From Mariprofundaceae bacterium (GTDB lineage Bacteria > Pseudomonadota > Zetaproteobacteria > Mariprofundales > Mariprofundaceae): a DNA stretch of 42,251 nucleotides. The DNA lies in contig JAUZRG010000019.1 in NCBI GenBank assembly GCA_030950585.1, forward strand, positions 1-42,251. The letters are read 5' to 3'. The notes below the pieces were generated by a model that searched no databases, had not been told where the DNA came from, and worked only from the letters and a program-made list of their open reading frames with translations. The position numbers and the translations under genes are program-made. Within the stretch, counting starts at the first letter, position 1, and every line of letters begins with the position of its first letter. This document shows positions 26,734-33,974 of this stretch, piece by piece.

Positions 26734-28079
26734 AAAAGTTTCGTTTATCGAACGTTGGACGGTTTTCAGATCTTGAAATCCCGCTTGCACCCACGAAAGA
26801 CAAGACATCCAACATGACTGTTTTGGTCGGCAATAATGGTTCGGGGAAAACAACCTTGCTCCATGCTCTAGCAACATCGTTAAGCTGGTTTGTCGGCAGA
26901 GTCCGCTATGAGAAAGGTAGTGGAAGCCCTATTTCTGAAGATGTGATTAACAACCAAGCATCAACGGCAGTGATCGATATTGACGTATGGGATAAACGGG
27001 CACGTTTAGACGACTCCTTGTTTTCTTGGCATATCGCCAAGACGATAAAAGGCCATCAAAGCGAGGGTCGTAGTGCGTTAAGCGAGCTATCCGAGTTAGC
27101 AAATCACTACAAAGCTCAGATGTCGGCCAATGATGCGTCGTCCTTGCCTTTGCTGGCTTTTTACCCTGTGGAACGAAGCGTGATCGACATTCCGTTGAAG
27201 ATAAATAACCGCCATTCTTTTCAACAGATTGATGGTTATGATGACTCTCTGAATCGTGGTGTTGATTTTCGCCGTTTCTTTGAATGGTTTCGAGAACGAG
27301 AAGATACGGAAAACGAACAAGGTATTTCAAATGAAGTATTTGACATATTCAAAGAAAGGCTAGGAAATAATAATAAGGATATTTGGGAAATACTATCCAA
27401 GGTAAAAGATTCGTCCCTCGACCGCCAGTTAACCGCCGTCCGAACAGCCATTAGCACCTTTATGCCGGGATTTAACAACTTGCGTATTCGCAGGAAACCG
27501 CGTTTGCACATGTCCATTGATAAGCAGGGTGAAAGACTCAATGTGGCGCAGCTCTCACAGGGTGAAAAGTCATTGCTTGCACTTGTCGGTGATATTGCCA
27601 AACGCTTGGCGATGATGAATCCAGCCCTCGAAAACCCATTGCACGGCGATGGTATTGTGATGATTGATGAAGTGGATTTGCACTTACACCCCCAATGGCA
27701 GCGCACCTTGCTGGCGCGACTGAGCAACACCTTTCCTAACTGCCAGTTTGTGCTAACAACACACTCTCCGCTGGTCATTAGCGAGGCAAAAGATGTGCTG
27801 TGTTATGTGCTTAACGATGGTGAACTTTCAGTCATGGATGACACCTTTGGTTTGGATGCCAATCAGGTCTTGTCACAGGTGATGAATACGGATGTGCGCA
27901 ACACTGAAATCCAAACCCAATTGGATGATCTCATGGACGCGATGCAAGACAGAAACCTTCAGCATGCGAGAGAACTACTGTCACAGCTTAGGGAGTCTTT
28001 GCCTTCAGGCAATATCGAAATAACAAAAGCAGAGTTGCTGCTAAGACGCTTGGAGTTGCGCCTTGAGAAAAATCAGTAA
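26724..28079 (+). CDS. ABC-type ATPase, Septu PtuA-like
   Basis: Sequence: a soluble 451-aa ABC/SMC-class ATPase. Walker A VGNNGSGKTT lies near residue 35, the signature LSQGEKSLLAL near 275, Walker B GIVMIDEVDLHLHP near 309 and the H-loop LTTHSPLV near 342. An insertion of about 170 residues between Walker A and signature and a helical C-terminus complete it. Family knowledge: this layout occurs in AAA_15/AAA_21 ATPases such as PtuA, OLD and the retron-associated ATPases. Context: the next gene overlaps it by 17 bp and encodes an HNH protein of the PtuB/TIGR02646 type, the two-gene composition of the Septu phage-defence system. No reverse transcriptase gene is adjacent, so it is not a retron. 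The start has AAAGG about 12 bases upstream, slightly far. Confidence 0.85.
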   Translation: MEVKKFRLSNVGRFSDLEIPLAPTKDKTSNMTVLVGNNGSGKTTLLHALATSLSWFVGRVRYEKGSGSPISEDVINNQASTAVIDIDVWDKRARLDDSLFSWHIAKTIKGHQSEGRSALSELSELANHYKAQMSANDASSLPLLAFYPVERSVIDIPLKINNRHSFQQIDGYDDSLNRGVDFRRFFEWFREREDTENEQGISNEVFDIFKERLGNNNKDIWEILSKVKDSSLDRQLTAVRTAISTFMPGFNNLRIRRKPRLHMSIDKQGERLNVAQLSQGEKSLLALVGDIAKRLAMMNPALENPLHGDGIVMIDEVDLHLHPQWQRTLLARLSNTFPNCQFVLTTHSPLVISEAKDVLCYVLNDGELSVMDDTFGLDANQVLSQVMNTDVRNTEIQTQLDDLMDAMQDRNLQHARELLSQLRESLPSGNIEITKAELLLRRLELRLEKNQ

Positions 28080-28707
28080 AGGCTCTGAGCCAAAGCTCCT
28101 GACTGCTTGGAAAAAGGCAAACCCAACAGGAACCTATCAAGAGCTTTCTCACCAAGTCAGAAAACACGTGAGGCAAGTGAACATCGACGAACAATTTGGT
28201 CTCTGTGCCTATTGCTGCCAGCGCATTGATGCTTCTAATAGTATGAATGAGCACGTTGAAGCAAAAGCCATTGCACCCAATCGAGGCTTGGACTTTTCCA
28301 ATATCGTCGCTTCTTGTACCACACCCAATCAATGTGATAGGGCGCATCAATCCAAACCGCTTCCACTCACACCATTGATGGATGCATGTGAAACAGAACT
28401 CAAATTTTACCTTGCGGGTCGCGTCAAAGGTCTATCACCTCGTGCTTCAACATCCATCGACGTGCTGAACCTCAATAGTAAAAGACTTATAAACTGTAGG
28501 GAGCAAGCCGTGGATGCGTTGCTATACGGTGGTGGTTCAAATCCAGAAGAGATTGAGCTACTTGAAGATGAGCTGATTGAGATTTTATTAGAAGACTTCA
28601 AAGAGGTAGGCAAAGATCATCTTTTGGCTCCATATAGCCCAGTGTTGGTGAGTATTTTAGGTGGTATTAGAAAAAAATTAACTCCCGATAAAAAGCTACA
28701 GGAGTGA
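28063..28707 (+). CDS. HNH endonuclease, Septu PtuB-like
   Basis: A 214-aa protein with the retron/Septu-type HNH arrangement (TIGR02646-like). CAYCCQRI near residue 47 forms a zinc knuckle, NEHVEAKA near 61 holds the catalytic His, DFSNIVASC near 77 carries the Asn, and a further Cys in NQCDRAHQ follows. It begins at a TTG with GGAG 7 bases upstream and starts 17 bp before the stop of the PtuA-like gene, so translation is coupled. In Septu the ATPase and nuclease form one complex that cuts DNA during infection. The C-terminal half is acidic and helical. No homology search was possible, so the subtype is inferred. Confidence 0.83.
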   Translation: MRKISKGSEPKLLTAWKKANPTGTYQELSHQVRKHVRQVNIDEQFGLCAYCCQRIDASNSMNEHVEAKAIAPNRGLDFSNIVASCTTPNQCDRAHQSKPLPLTPLMDACETELKFYLAGRVKGLSPRASTSIDVLNLNSKRLINCREQAVDALLYGGGSNPEEIELLEDELIEILLEDFKEVGKDHLLAPYSPVLVSILGGIRKKLTPDKKLQE

Positions 28708-28719
28708 CGGTATTTGACC

Positions 28720-28737
28720 GACAAGGCATGCCTTGTC
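28720..28737. repeat. 18-bp perfect palindrome
   Basis: GACAAGGCATGCCTTGTC is fully self-complementary and lies 13 bp past the PtuB-like stop. It may be a dispersed palindromic repeat or act as a weak transcription barrier. There is no T-run. Confidence 0.6.
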
Positions 28738-28924
28738 TCTACAGAGTTGGCAGATATAAAAACAGAACACACAACCACAATACCTTCGCCAAAAAGTAGC
28801 AGGCTCTAGGCCATTTCTTTAGTGTTGATTTTGGACAAAAAGAACCGAAGGAAGATCCAGAGCCCATGTACGATATTCCACAAGTACTATCCTCGTTACG
28901 CAATGAACGAGTAACCTGTAGTAG

Positions 28925-28951
28925 GGTGTAATAACTGAAAGGCATTACACC
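28925..28951 (+). repeat. REP-like palindrome B1
   Basis: Stem GGTGTAAT / ATTACACC (8 bp) with the 11-base loop AACTGAAAGGC, preceded by GTA. It resembles the GTAGGGTGCAATAACC... class of proteobacterial REP elements. Confidence 0.7.
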
Positions 28952-28999
28952 AAAATTTATCAGCTAAAATAAAGTCATTTGGTATCGTGGAATTCATAC

Positions 29000-29026
29000 G
29001 GTGCAATGCCCGTTGGTTATTGCACC
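29000..29026 (-). repeat. REP-like palindrome B2 (inverted relative to B1)
   Basis: On the minus strand: stem GGTGCAAT / ATTGCACC with loop AACCAACGGGC. The stem differs from B1 by a compensated base pair, and the loop matches at 7 of 11 positions, in the opposite orientation 48 bp away. Confidence 0.7.
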
Positions 29027-29075
29027 CTGCATTTTCAGGTTACTTGGCCCAGGGTCAGGCATGAAAAATTAGGTA

Positions 29076-29579
29076 TTATTCACCCTTCCTTCCATGCTTA
29101 GTTTTCCACTTAGCCCATGGGTCAACGTCTTTGTTTGGTCGCTCAGTTGGTCGCTCAGTTGGTCGTTCTGTTGATCGCTCTGCGGGTCGATGCTTTGACT
29201 TTTGATTCCATTCATCGAATTTCGCTTCACGTTGTGCGCGCAAATGTTCCGCGTTCTCAAAGCTTAGCTTTGCAGGCATACCTGTTAACTCCCCTTCTGG
29301 AATGATGCGTTCCCTAGGGGGTAATAAGAATTGTTCAGCAGAGGCTTTGGGTAAGTTTTTAAAACTATACAAATAGAACGCTTCGACTTTCTCGCGTGCC
29401 CAGTCTGTCTTTTTAAGAAACTTGATGCTGGAATCAATGCTTGCGTTGATTTTAAAACAGTTAATATTTAAATAGGCAAAGAGCATTTCAAAACCATACT
29501 CATCAACGATTTTAGTTAAGATCTCTTTTAAGCCAACACCGTGTAATGGGTTGTTCTTGTAATGAATGTCATTGTCCAT
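29076..29579 (-). CDS. VF530-family DNA-binding protein with repetitive tail
   Basis: The first about 75 residues are a VF530 (DUF2132) domain: [16 protein letters not shown], then [24 protein letters not shown], the family hallmarks. VF530 proteins are small DNA-binding proteins of unknown role. The remaining about 90 residues are a disordered extension with tandem (S/T)ERP repeats and a closing [12 protein letters not shown] tail. AGG precedes the ATG by 8 bases. The tail is longer than in the minimal family member of about 80 aa. Confidence 0.85.
   Translation of the reverse strand: MDNDIHYKNNPLHGVGLKEILTKIVDEYGFEMLFAYLNINCFKINASIDSSIKFLKKTDWAREKVEAFYLYSFKNLPKASAEQFLLPPRERIIPEGELTGMPAKLSFENAEHLRAQREAKFDEWNQKSKHRPAERSTERPTERPTERPNKDVDPWAKWKTKHGRKGE
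29137..29184 (-). repeat. Tandem 12-bp repeat inside the VF530 gene
   Basis: Four 12-bp units (GGTCGCTCAGTT twice exactly, then two diverged copies) encode the (S/T)ERP tetrapeptide repeats near residues 132-147. Copy number is likely to vary among strains. Confidence 0.75.
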
Positions 29580-29676
29580 GTTTATACCTGTCGTGGCTCA
29601 TATTTATTCTTTTATGCTTTGGCACTTTATGATGCAAGATTGAAACGTTGATGCGTCATAAAGTGCCAAGCGTTTT

Positions 29677-30990
29677 TTATTGGCTTTGTTCTTCCCATGC
29701 TTTTAAAAAGGCTGTGAGAAAAAAGTTGTAAAAAATGCCATCTACTTTGATCATCATAAAACGCGCGATGAGTTTTCCGTGTTGGTCGATGCAATGCAGT
29801 GCGTAGTGCCGACTGTCGCATTGGCATAGGTAGCTCACGCTTATTTTTGAACAATCAATATGTAAGTGGAAATAATCGTTGCTAACATTTAGCCACTCAT
29901 GCTTTTGTTGTAGCTGTCTACCATAGACAAAACACTCTGTCGTCGCACCTGTTTCACTGCGTACCACAGCACGTATTTCACCCCATTTAATCATTGATTC
30001 TAAAATGTTATCGAAGTTTTGAATGGCAAGGCTTTGGAAACCTTCGCTGTGAGGGTTATGGCTGACAGCTTCTAAAATGCTGCCTAGTGGCATGTCAAAG
30101 TGCTTGGCTGCCCCATCAAGAGAAGCTTCAGGGTTTTGTTGCATCCAGTCACACACGCATTGCATCCAGCCATCTAAGCCCATGCTTAAAGATCGCCCTG
30201 CTTTTTCACCTTCGCGTGCTTGGCCTGTGAGATCCTCATACTTGTTCGCATAGCCACGCGGGGTAAGCATGATCCCTTCTTTGATGATGGTACTGCTATT
30301 GCCGATTAATACGGTGGTAAGCATACCAATATCACAGTCTGCCATATCTTTTAAGGTGGTCATTTCAACCTTTTGACGTTTGCGATAAGCGGACTTTACA
30401 ACAGCGACAGGGGTTTGAGGGTCACGGTGTCGCAATAGAATCTTTTGTGCTTCGACAATTTGCTGGGTGCGACGGCCACTTTTAGGGTTATAAAGGGCAA
30501 TGACAAAATCACTGCTTGCAGCCGCTTCGATGCGACGGTAAATCTTTGGCCAAGGTGTGAGTAAGTCTGAGAGTGACACAGCACAAAAGTCATGGGTGAG
30601 GGGCGCGCCAACCAAGGCCGCTGCCGCATTCAGTGCAGTGGTGCCGGGTACAACCTCAACTTTGATGGCATGTTCTGGTGTCCAACCATGCTGAAAAAGA
30701 ACTTCATAGGTGGGGCCTGCCATGCCATAGATACCCGCATCGCCTGAAGAAATAAGCGCGACCGTTTTACCTTGCTTAGCATGTTCCCATGCCTCCAGGC
30801 AGCGATCGACTTCTTCAGTCATGCCTTTGCGGATTATTTCTTTGTCGTCCAATAGGTGTTGCACGAGTTTGATGTAGGTTGAATAACCAATGACAGTATC
30901 GGCTGCTTCAATGGCTTCTAAGGCACGTAGACTCATGTGTTCGTGCGCACCTGGGCCAAAGCCGACGAGAAAAATTTTACCTTGTTGCAT
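29677..30990 (-). CDS. cobJ: Precorrin-3B C17-methyltransferase with HutX/ChuX-like C-terminal domain
   Basis: Residues 1 to about 255 are a cobalamin-pathway SAM methyltransferase. GPGAHEHMSLRA is at the start, SSGDAGIYGMAG near 80, VPGTTALNAAAALVGAPLTHDF near 115, and ALYNPKSGRR near 170 is diagnostic of CobJ/CbiH. The enzyme methylates C17 and contracts the corrin ring. From about 265 to the end is a second domain starting with a short helical segment, then WGEIRAVV and YFHLHIDCSKIS. This pattern resembles the heme-binding HutX/ChuX fold. Normal CobJ is about 250 aa, so this is a fusion. AAAGGA precedes the ATG at 30990; a GTG six bases earlier is less likely. No riboswitch is visible upstream. 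Confidence 0.9.
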   Translation of the reverse strand: MQQGKIFLVGFGPGAHEHMSLRALEAIEAADTVIGYSTYIKLVQHLLDDKEIIRKGMTEEVDRCLEAWEHAKQGKTVALISSGDAGIYGMAGPTYEVLFQHGWTPEHAIKVEVVPGTTALNAAAALVGAPLTHDFCAVSLSDLLTPWPKIYRRIEAAASSDFVIALYNPKSGRRTQQIVEAQKILLRHRDPQTPVAVVKSAYRKRQKVEMTTLKDMADCDIGMLTTVLIGNSSTIIKEGIMLTPRGYANKYEDLTGQAREGEKAGRSLSMGLDGWMQCVCDWMQQNPEASLDGAAKHFDMPLGSILEAVSHNPHSEGFQSLAIQNFDNILESMIKWGEIRAVVRSETGATTECFVYGRQLQQKHEWLNVSNDYFHLHIDCSKISVSYLCQCDSRHYALHCIDQHGKLIARFMMIKVDGIFYNFFLTAFLKAWEEQSQ

Positions 30991-31095
30991 AGTCACTATC
31001 CTTTTATTGATTACAGGTTGCGGTTGGATTGGGTTGAGCTAATATGAAAAAAACCTATTTAGGATGATTTCATGCGTGAAGAATGGGGTTAAATG

Positions 31096-31162
31096 GCATC
31101 AGCGACTCGGGGGCCTGATGCGCATGGTGATCACAAGCTAACGATGAGGCACCAGCATCGTT
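31096..31162 (-). other. Two small hairpins between rnr and cobJ
   Basis: Directly after the rnr stop, AACGATG pairs with CATCGTT (31140-31162, 9-base loop). Then GCATCAG pairs with CTGATGC (31096-31121, 12-base loop). Neither is followed by a T-run on the minus strand. They may end or stabilise the rnr transcript. Confidence 0.35.
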
Positions 31163-33061
31163 TCACACAGGTGTGCCTTCGATATAACCTCGCATCACAT
31201 CAATGCTTGCAATATTGGCTTGGCTTTCATCACCTAAGCCCAAGCGGTATTGACCTTGGTTATCGACTAAACATTGTCGTTGTTTATCAATTTTACAGCC
31301 TGCAAAATGACGAGACATATCAAGACGCATTTCAGCACCTGAGCTGATAAGGAGTGCAAACACATGGCGATCATTCATGCCTGTGATGCGAATATTAAAT
31401 TCTTTGCCAATATCTTTGAGGTGATAACGCGCTGATAGAACGGCAAATGCATCCCATTCAAGACGGTTTTGCTTTTGTTCTTGTTCGTTGATGTGAACCG
31501 CTGTTTTTTCAAGGTCTTTGATGAGAGGGTTCTTTTTCACCAAGTAAGCACGCAGCTGACGGTGAATAATGAGATCAGCATAGCGGCGAATAGGGCTAGT
31601 GAAGTGACCATAGACATCATAAGCAAGGGCAAAGTGGCCATCATGATCCGTGGTATAGATTGCTTTTTGCATGGCACGCAAAATCAGTTTTTGAGCCACG
31701 ACTGAAATAGGCATGTTTTTGAGTTGAGCCAACAGTTGCGCAATATCTTGGGCTTGCACGGATTCATTGTCGCTATCACCAATATGAATGCCAAAGGGTT
31801 TAAGGAAGTCATTGAGGTTGCTAATGTCTTTGGCTTGGGGTTGGGGATGAGCGCGATAAAGGGTCTCTTTTCCTGATTTATGGAGAACTTCAAGAATCGC
31901 TGTGTTGGCAGCAAGCATAAGCTCTTCGATGAGTTGGTGTGCCAATAAACGATCTTCACAAGCCATACCTTTGATTTCATCTTTTTCTAAAATAACACGA
32001 TGTTTTTTGATGTCTAAATCAAAACCACCACGCTTGCGACGTTGGCCATGTAGTTGACGCAATAAAGATTGGGCATCAAGTAACATATCGCGCACTTGAT
32101 CATGCTCAATATTGTGTTCTTTTTGACGTAAAAATTGATCGACTTCTTGGTAGGTCAGGCGAGCATGCGAATGAATGATCGCTTGCATTGGCTTGATGTT
32201 GGTGCGCTTGCCTGTTTTGTCAAAAGTCATTTCCACAGCCATCACAAGACGGTCTTCGTTAGGGCAAAGTGAACATAAGCCATTACTTAAAACTTCAGGA
32301 AGCATCGGAAGCACGCGGTCGGGAAAGTAAAAGCTATTGCCGCGCAAAGAAGCTTCTTTATCTAGTGCTGATTTTGGATGTACAAAATAGGATACATCGG
32401 CAATGGCCACAATGGCTGAAAAGCCTGTTTTATGACGCTTGACCCAAATCGCATCATCAAAATCTTTGGCATCTTCGCCGTCGATGGTGGCAAAAGGCAG
32501 TTGGCGTAGATCTTCTCTGCCTTCAAGAGCCGCCGTCATGTCTACGTGCTCAGAAATATGCTTCGCTTCTTTCTTGGCTTCTTCGCTAAAGCCACGGCGA
32601 ATACCCATTTCGTGAATCAGCATACTCACAAGAGCAGAAGGCTTGGGTGGCATCTCCAGAACTTTCTTGGCTTTGACATAGCCTGAGTCTTCAAGCTCGC
32701 CTTGTACCCAGTCACCATCGTTTAATTCAAGGTTGTTTTTATTAAATGGAAAGCTGGGTAGGCGTTCATTTCTTGGTTTCAAAATGCCTTGATCAGCGAT
32801 ATATTGACCGTAAACAACATCAATATTGCGTTTTAAAACACGGATGACTTGAGCGGTGGTGCGGCCACGGCGTTCGACTTCTTCGATTAAAATCTGGTCT
32901 TGGTGTAGCAAGCCTTGGATTTGGTCAGGCGGCATAAATAAATCTTCACCACCATCGTCAGGTTTAAAAAAACCAAATTCACGCCTTGTGCTTAAAAAGA
33001 CACCTTCGCGCGTGTTTTTTTTCTTTGTTGATTTTGTCTTCCATTCAAACTTTTTTTTCAT
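31163..33061 (-). CDS. rnr: Ribonuclease R (RNB family 3'-5' exoribonuclease)
   Basis: Degrades RNA processively from the 3' end, including structured RNA. A cold-shock/OB domain (EGVFLSTRREFGFFKP, about 20-110) precedes the RNB catalytic domain (about 195-520), with DAKDFDDAIWV supplying the metal-binding Asp residues and HSHARLTYQEV and YAHFTSPIRRYADL-like (here YGHFTSPIRRYADL) motifs. A degenerate S1-like end follows. At 632 aa it is shorter than E. coli RNase R (about 813), lacking its N-terminal helix-turn-helix and basic tail. The ATG at 33061 overlaps the recR stop as ATGA, so I prefer it over a TTG nine bases upstream. Confidence 0.92.
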   Translation of the reverse strand: MKKKFEWKTKSTKKKNTREGVFLSTRREFGFFKPDDGGEDLFMPPDQIQGLLHQDQILIEEVERRGRTTAQVIRVLKRNIDVVYGQYIADQGILKPRNERLPSFPFNKNNLELNDGDWVQGELEDSGYVKAKKVLEMPPKPSALVSMLIHEMGIRRGFSEEAKKEAKHISEHVDMTAALEGREDLRQLPFATIDGEDAKDFDDAIWVKRHKTGFSAIVAIADVSYFVHPKSALDKEASLRGNSFYFPDRVLPMLPEVLSNGLCSLCPNEDRLVMAVEMTFDKTGKRTNIKPMQAIIHSHARLTYQEVDQFLRQKEHNIEHDQVRDMLLDAQSLLRQLHGQRRKRGGFDLDIKKHRVILEKDEIKGMACEDRLLAHQLIEELMLAANTAILEVLHKSGKETLYRAHPQPQAKDISNLNDFLKPFGIHIGDSDNESVQAQDIAQLLAQLKNMPISVVAQKLILRAMQKAIYTTDHDGHFALAYDVYGHFTSPIRRYADLIIHRQLRAYLVKKNPLIKDLEKTAVHINEQEQKQNRLEWDAFAVLSARYHLKDIGKEFNIRITGMNDRHVFALLISSGAEMRLDMSRHFAGCKIDKQRQCLVDNQGQYRLGLGDESQANIASIDVMRGYIEGTPV

Positions 33062-33660
33062 GATTCCCAACGTATGCGCTGTTGTAAAGCGCGGCTTAGA
33101 GTGTGTTCATCGAGGTATTCTAATTCACCACCTTCTGGCACACCTCGGGCAATGCGTGAAACTTGTAAAGGTTTGCTTTGGTAACGTCGTGCGAGCCAGT
33201 GGGCTGTGGCTTCGCCATCTACGGTGGCACTGGTGGCCAAGATGATTTCTTGGATGCTACCTTGTTCGATCTGTTGGTCTAAGCTTTTTAGCCATAAATC
33301 ACTGGCGTGAATACCATCCACAGGTGAAAGGCGGCCATGTAAGACTTGGTAGCGACCTTGAAAATGATTGCCACGCTCCATCATCAACACATCAACAGCT
33401 TGTTCCACAATGCAAACAGTTTGTTGATCACGTTTTGGGTTGGCACAAATACGACATAGGGTTTGTTCTGAAAAGCCGCCGCATTGCTCACAAAAGCGCA
33501 TTTTTTGGTGTAAATTGGCGATGGATTTAGCAAGCTCTTGCACCTCTTGGGGTGGACGGCTTAAAAGGTGAACAGCTAAACGCAAACCTGATTTTGGACC
33601 AATACTGGGTAAGCTACTTAGCTGCTCAATGACTGCTGCAAGTGGCAGCGGCATGTGCAT
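33058..33660 (-). CDS. recR: Recombination mediator RecR
   Basis: Works with RecF/RecO in loading RecA on gapped DNA. It has an N-terminal helix-hairpin-helix (LSSLPSIGPKSGLRLAVHLL), a C4 zinc finger (CEQCGGFSEQTLCRIC near 57), a Toprim domain (VCIVEQAVDVLMMER near 80) and a C-terminal Walker-like GVPEGGELEYLD. The length of 200 aa is typical. The TGATG junction with ybaB shows translational coupling. Confidence 0.96.
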   Translation of the reverse strand: MHMPLPLAAVIEQLSSLPSIGPKSGLRLAVHLLSRPPQEVQELAKSIANLHQKMRFCEQCGGFSEQTLCRICANPKRDQQTVCIVEQAVDVLMMERGNHFQGRYQVLHGRLSPVDGIHASDLWLKSLDQQIEQGSIQEIILATSATVDGEATAHWLARRYQSKPLQVSRIARGVPEGGELEYLDEHTLSRALQQRIRWES

Positions 33661-33974
33661 CAAAGGGTAAAGCCGGGTGGTAAAGGTAAACCAGATAACA
33701 ATTCTTTTTTCTTTTCTTCTGATTTTTCGTTGACCTGTGCCACAGCGTGATTCACGGCTGCAACGGTCAAGTCTTCAATCAAACTTTTATCTTGATCTGC
33801 CCATAAGCTAGGGTCAATACTGATTTGGCGTAATGAGCGATCTCCACCCATGCGAACGCGAATCATGCCGCCACCTGCTTCACCAAAGACTTCGACTTCA
33901 GCCATTTTGGCTTGGATGTTTTTCATTTCTTCTTGCATTTCTTTGGCTTTTTGCATCATTTTCATGATGTTCAT
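33660..33974 (-). CDS. YbaB/EbfC family nucleoid-associated protein
   Basis: A 104-aa dimeric DNA-binding protein. The Met-rich opening helix (MNIMKMMQKAKEMQEEMKNI), the strand stretch VEVFGEAGGGMIRVRMGG and the closing LPLPPGF are diagnostic. AGGAG precedes the ATG by 6 bases. It lies between dnaX and recR, the standard order. Confidence 0.95.
   Translation of the reverse strand: MNIMKMMQKAKEMQEEMKNIQAKMAEVEVFGEAGGGMIRVRMGGDRSLRQISIDPSLWADQDKSLIEDLTVAAVNHAVAQVNEKSEEKKKELLSGLPLPPGFTL

Larger units (their letters stand above)
28708..29075. other. Intergenic region downstream of the Septu-like pair with palindromes
   Basis: A 368-bp gap between the plus-strand PtuB-like gene and the minus-strand VF530 gene. 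It holds an 18-bp perfect palindrome and two REP-like hairpins of a second type, each listed separately. No coding frame with a ribosome site was found in it. Confidence 0.55.

Noticed and set aside
27236-27778. Minus-strand 180-codon frame inside the PtuA-like gene
   Set aside because: It lies opposite the signature and Walker B region of a clear ATPase; its composition is Ser/Arg-rich shadow sequence.
26724-28707. Retron with ATPase and HNH effectors
   Set aside because: The two effector-like proteins match, but there is no reverse transcriptase and no msr/msd-like structure within several kilobases.
29137-29184. CRISPR-like repeats
   Set aside because: The units are contiguous 12-mers without spacers and lie in frame within the VF530 gene.
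30991-31162. Cobalamin riboswitch upstream of cobJ
   Set aside because: No B12 box or central conserved core is present; only two short hairpins were found.
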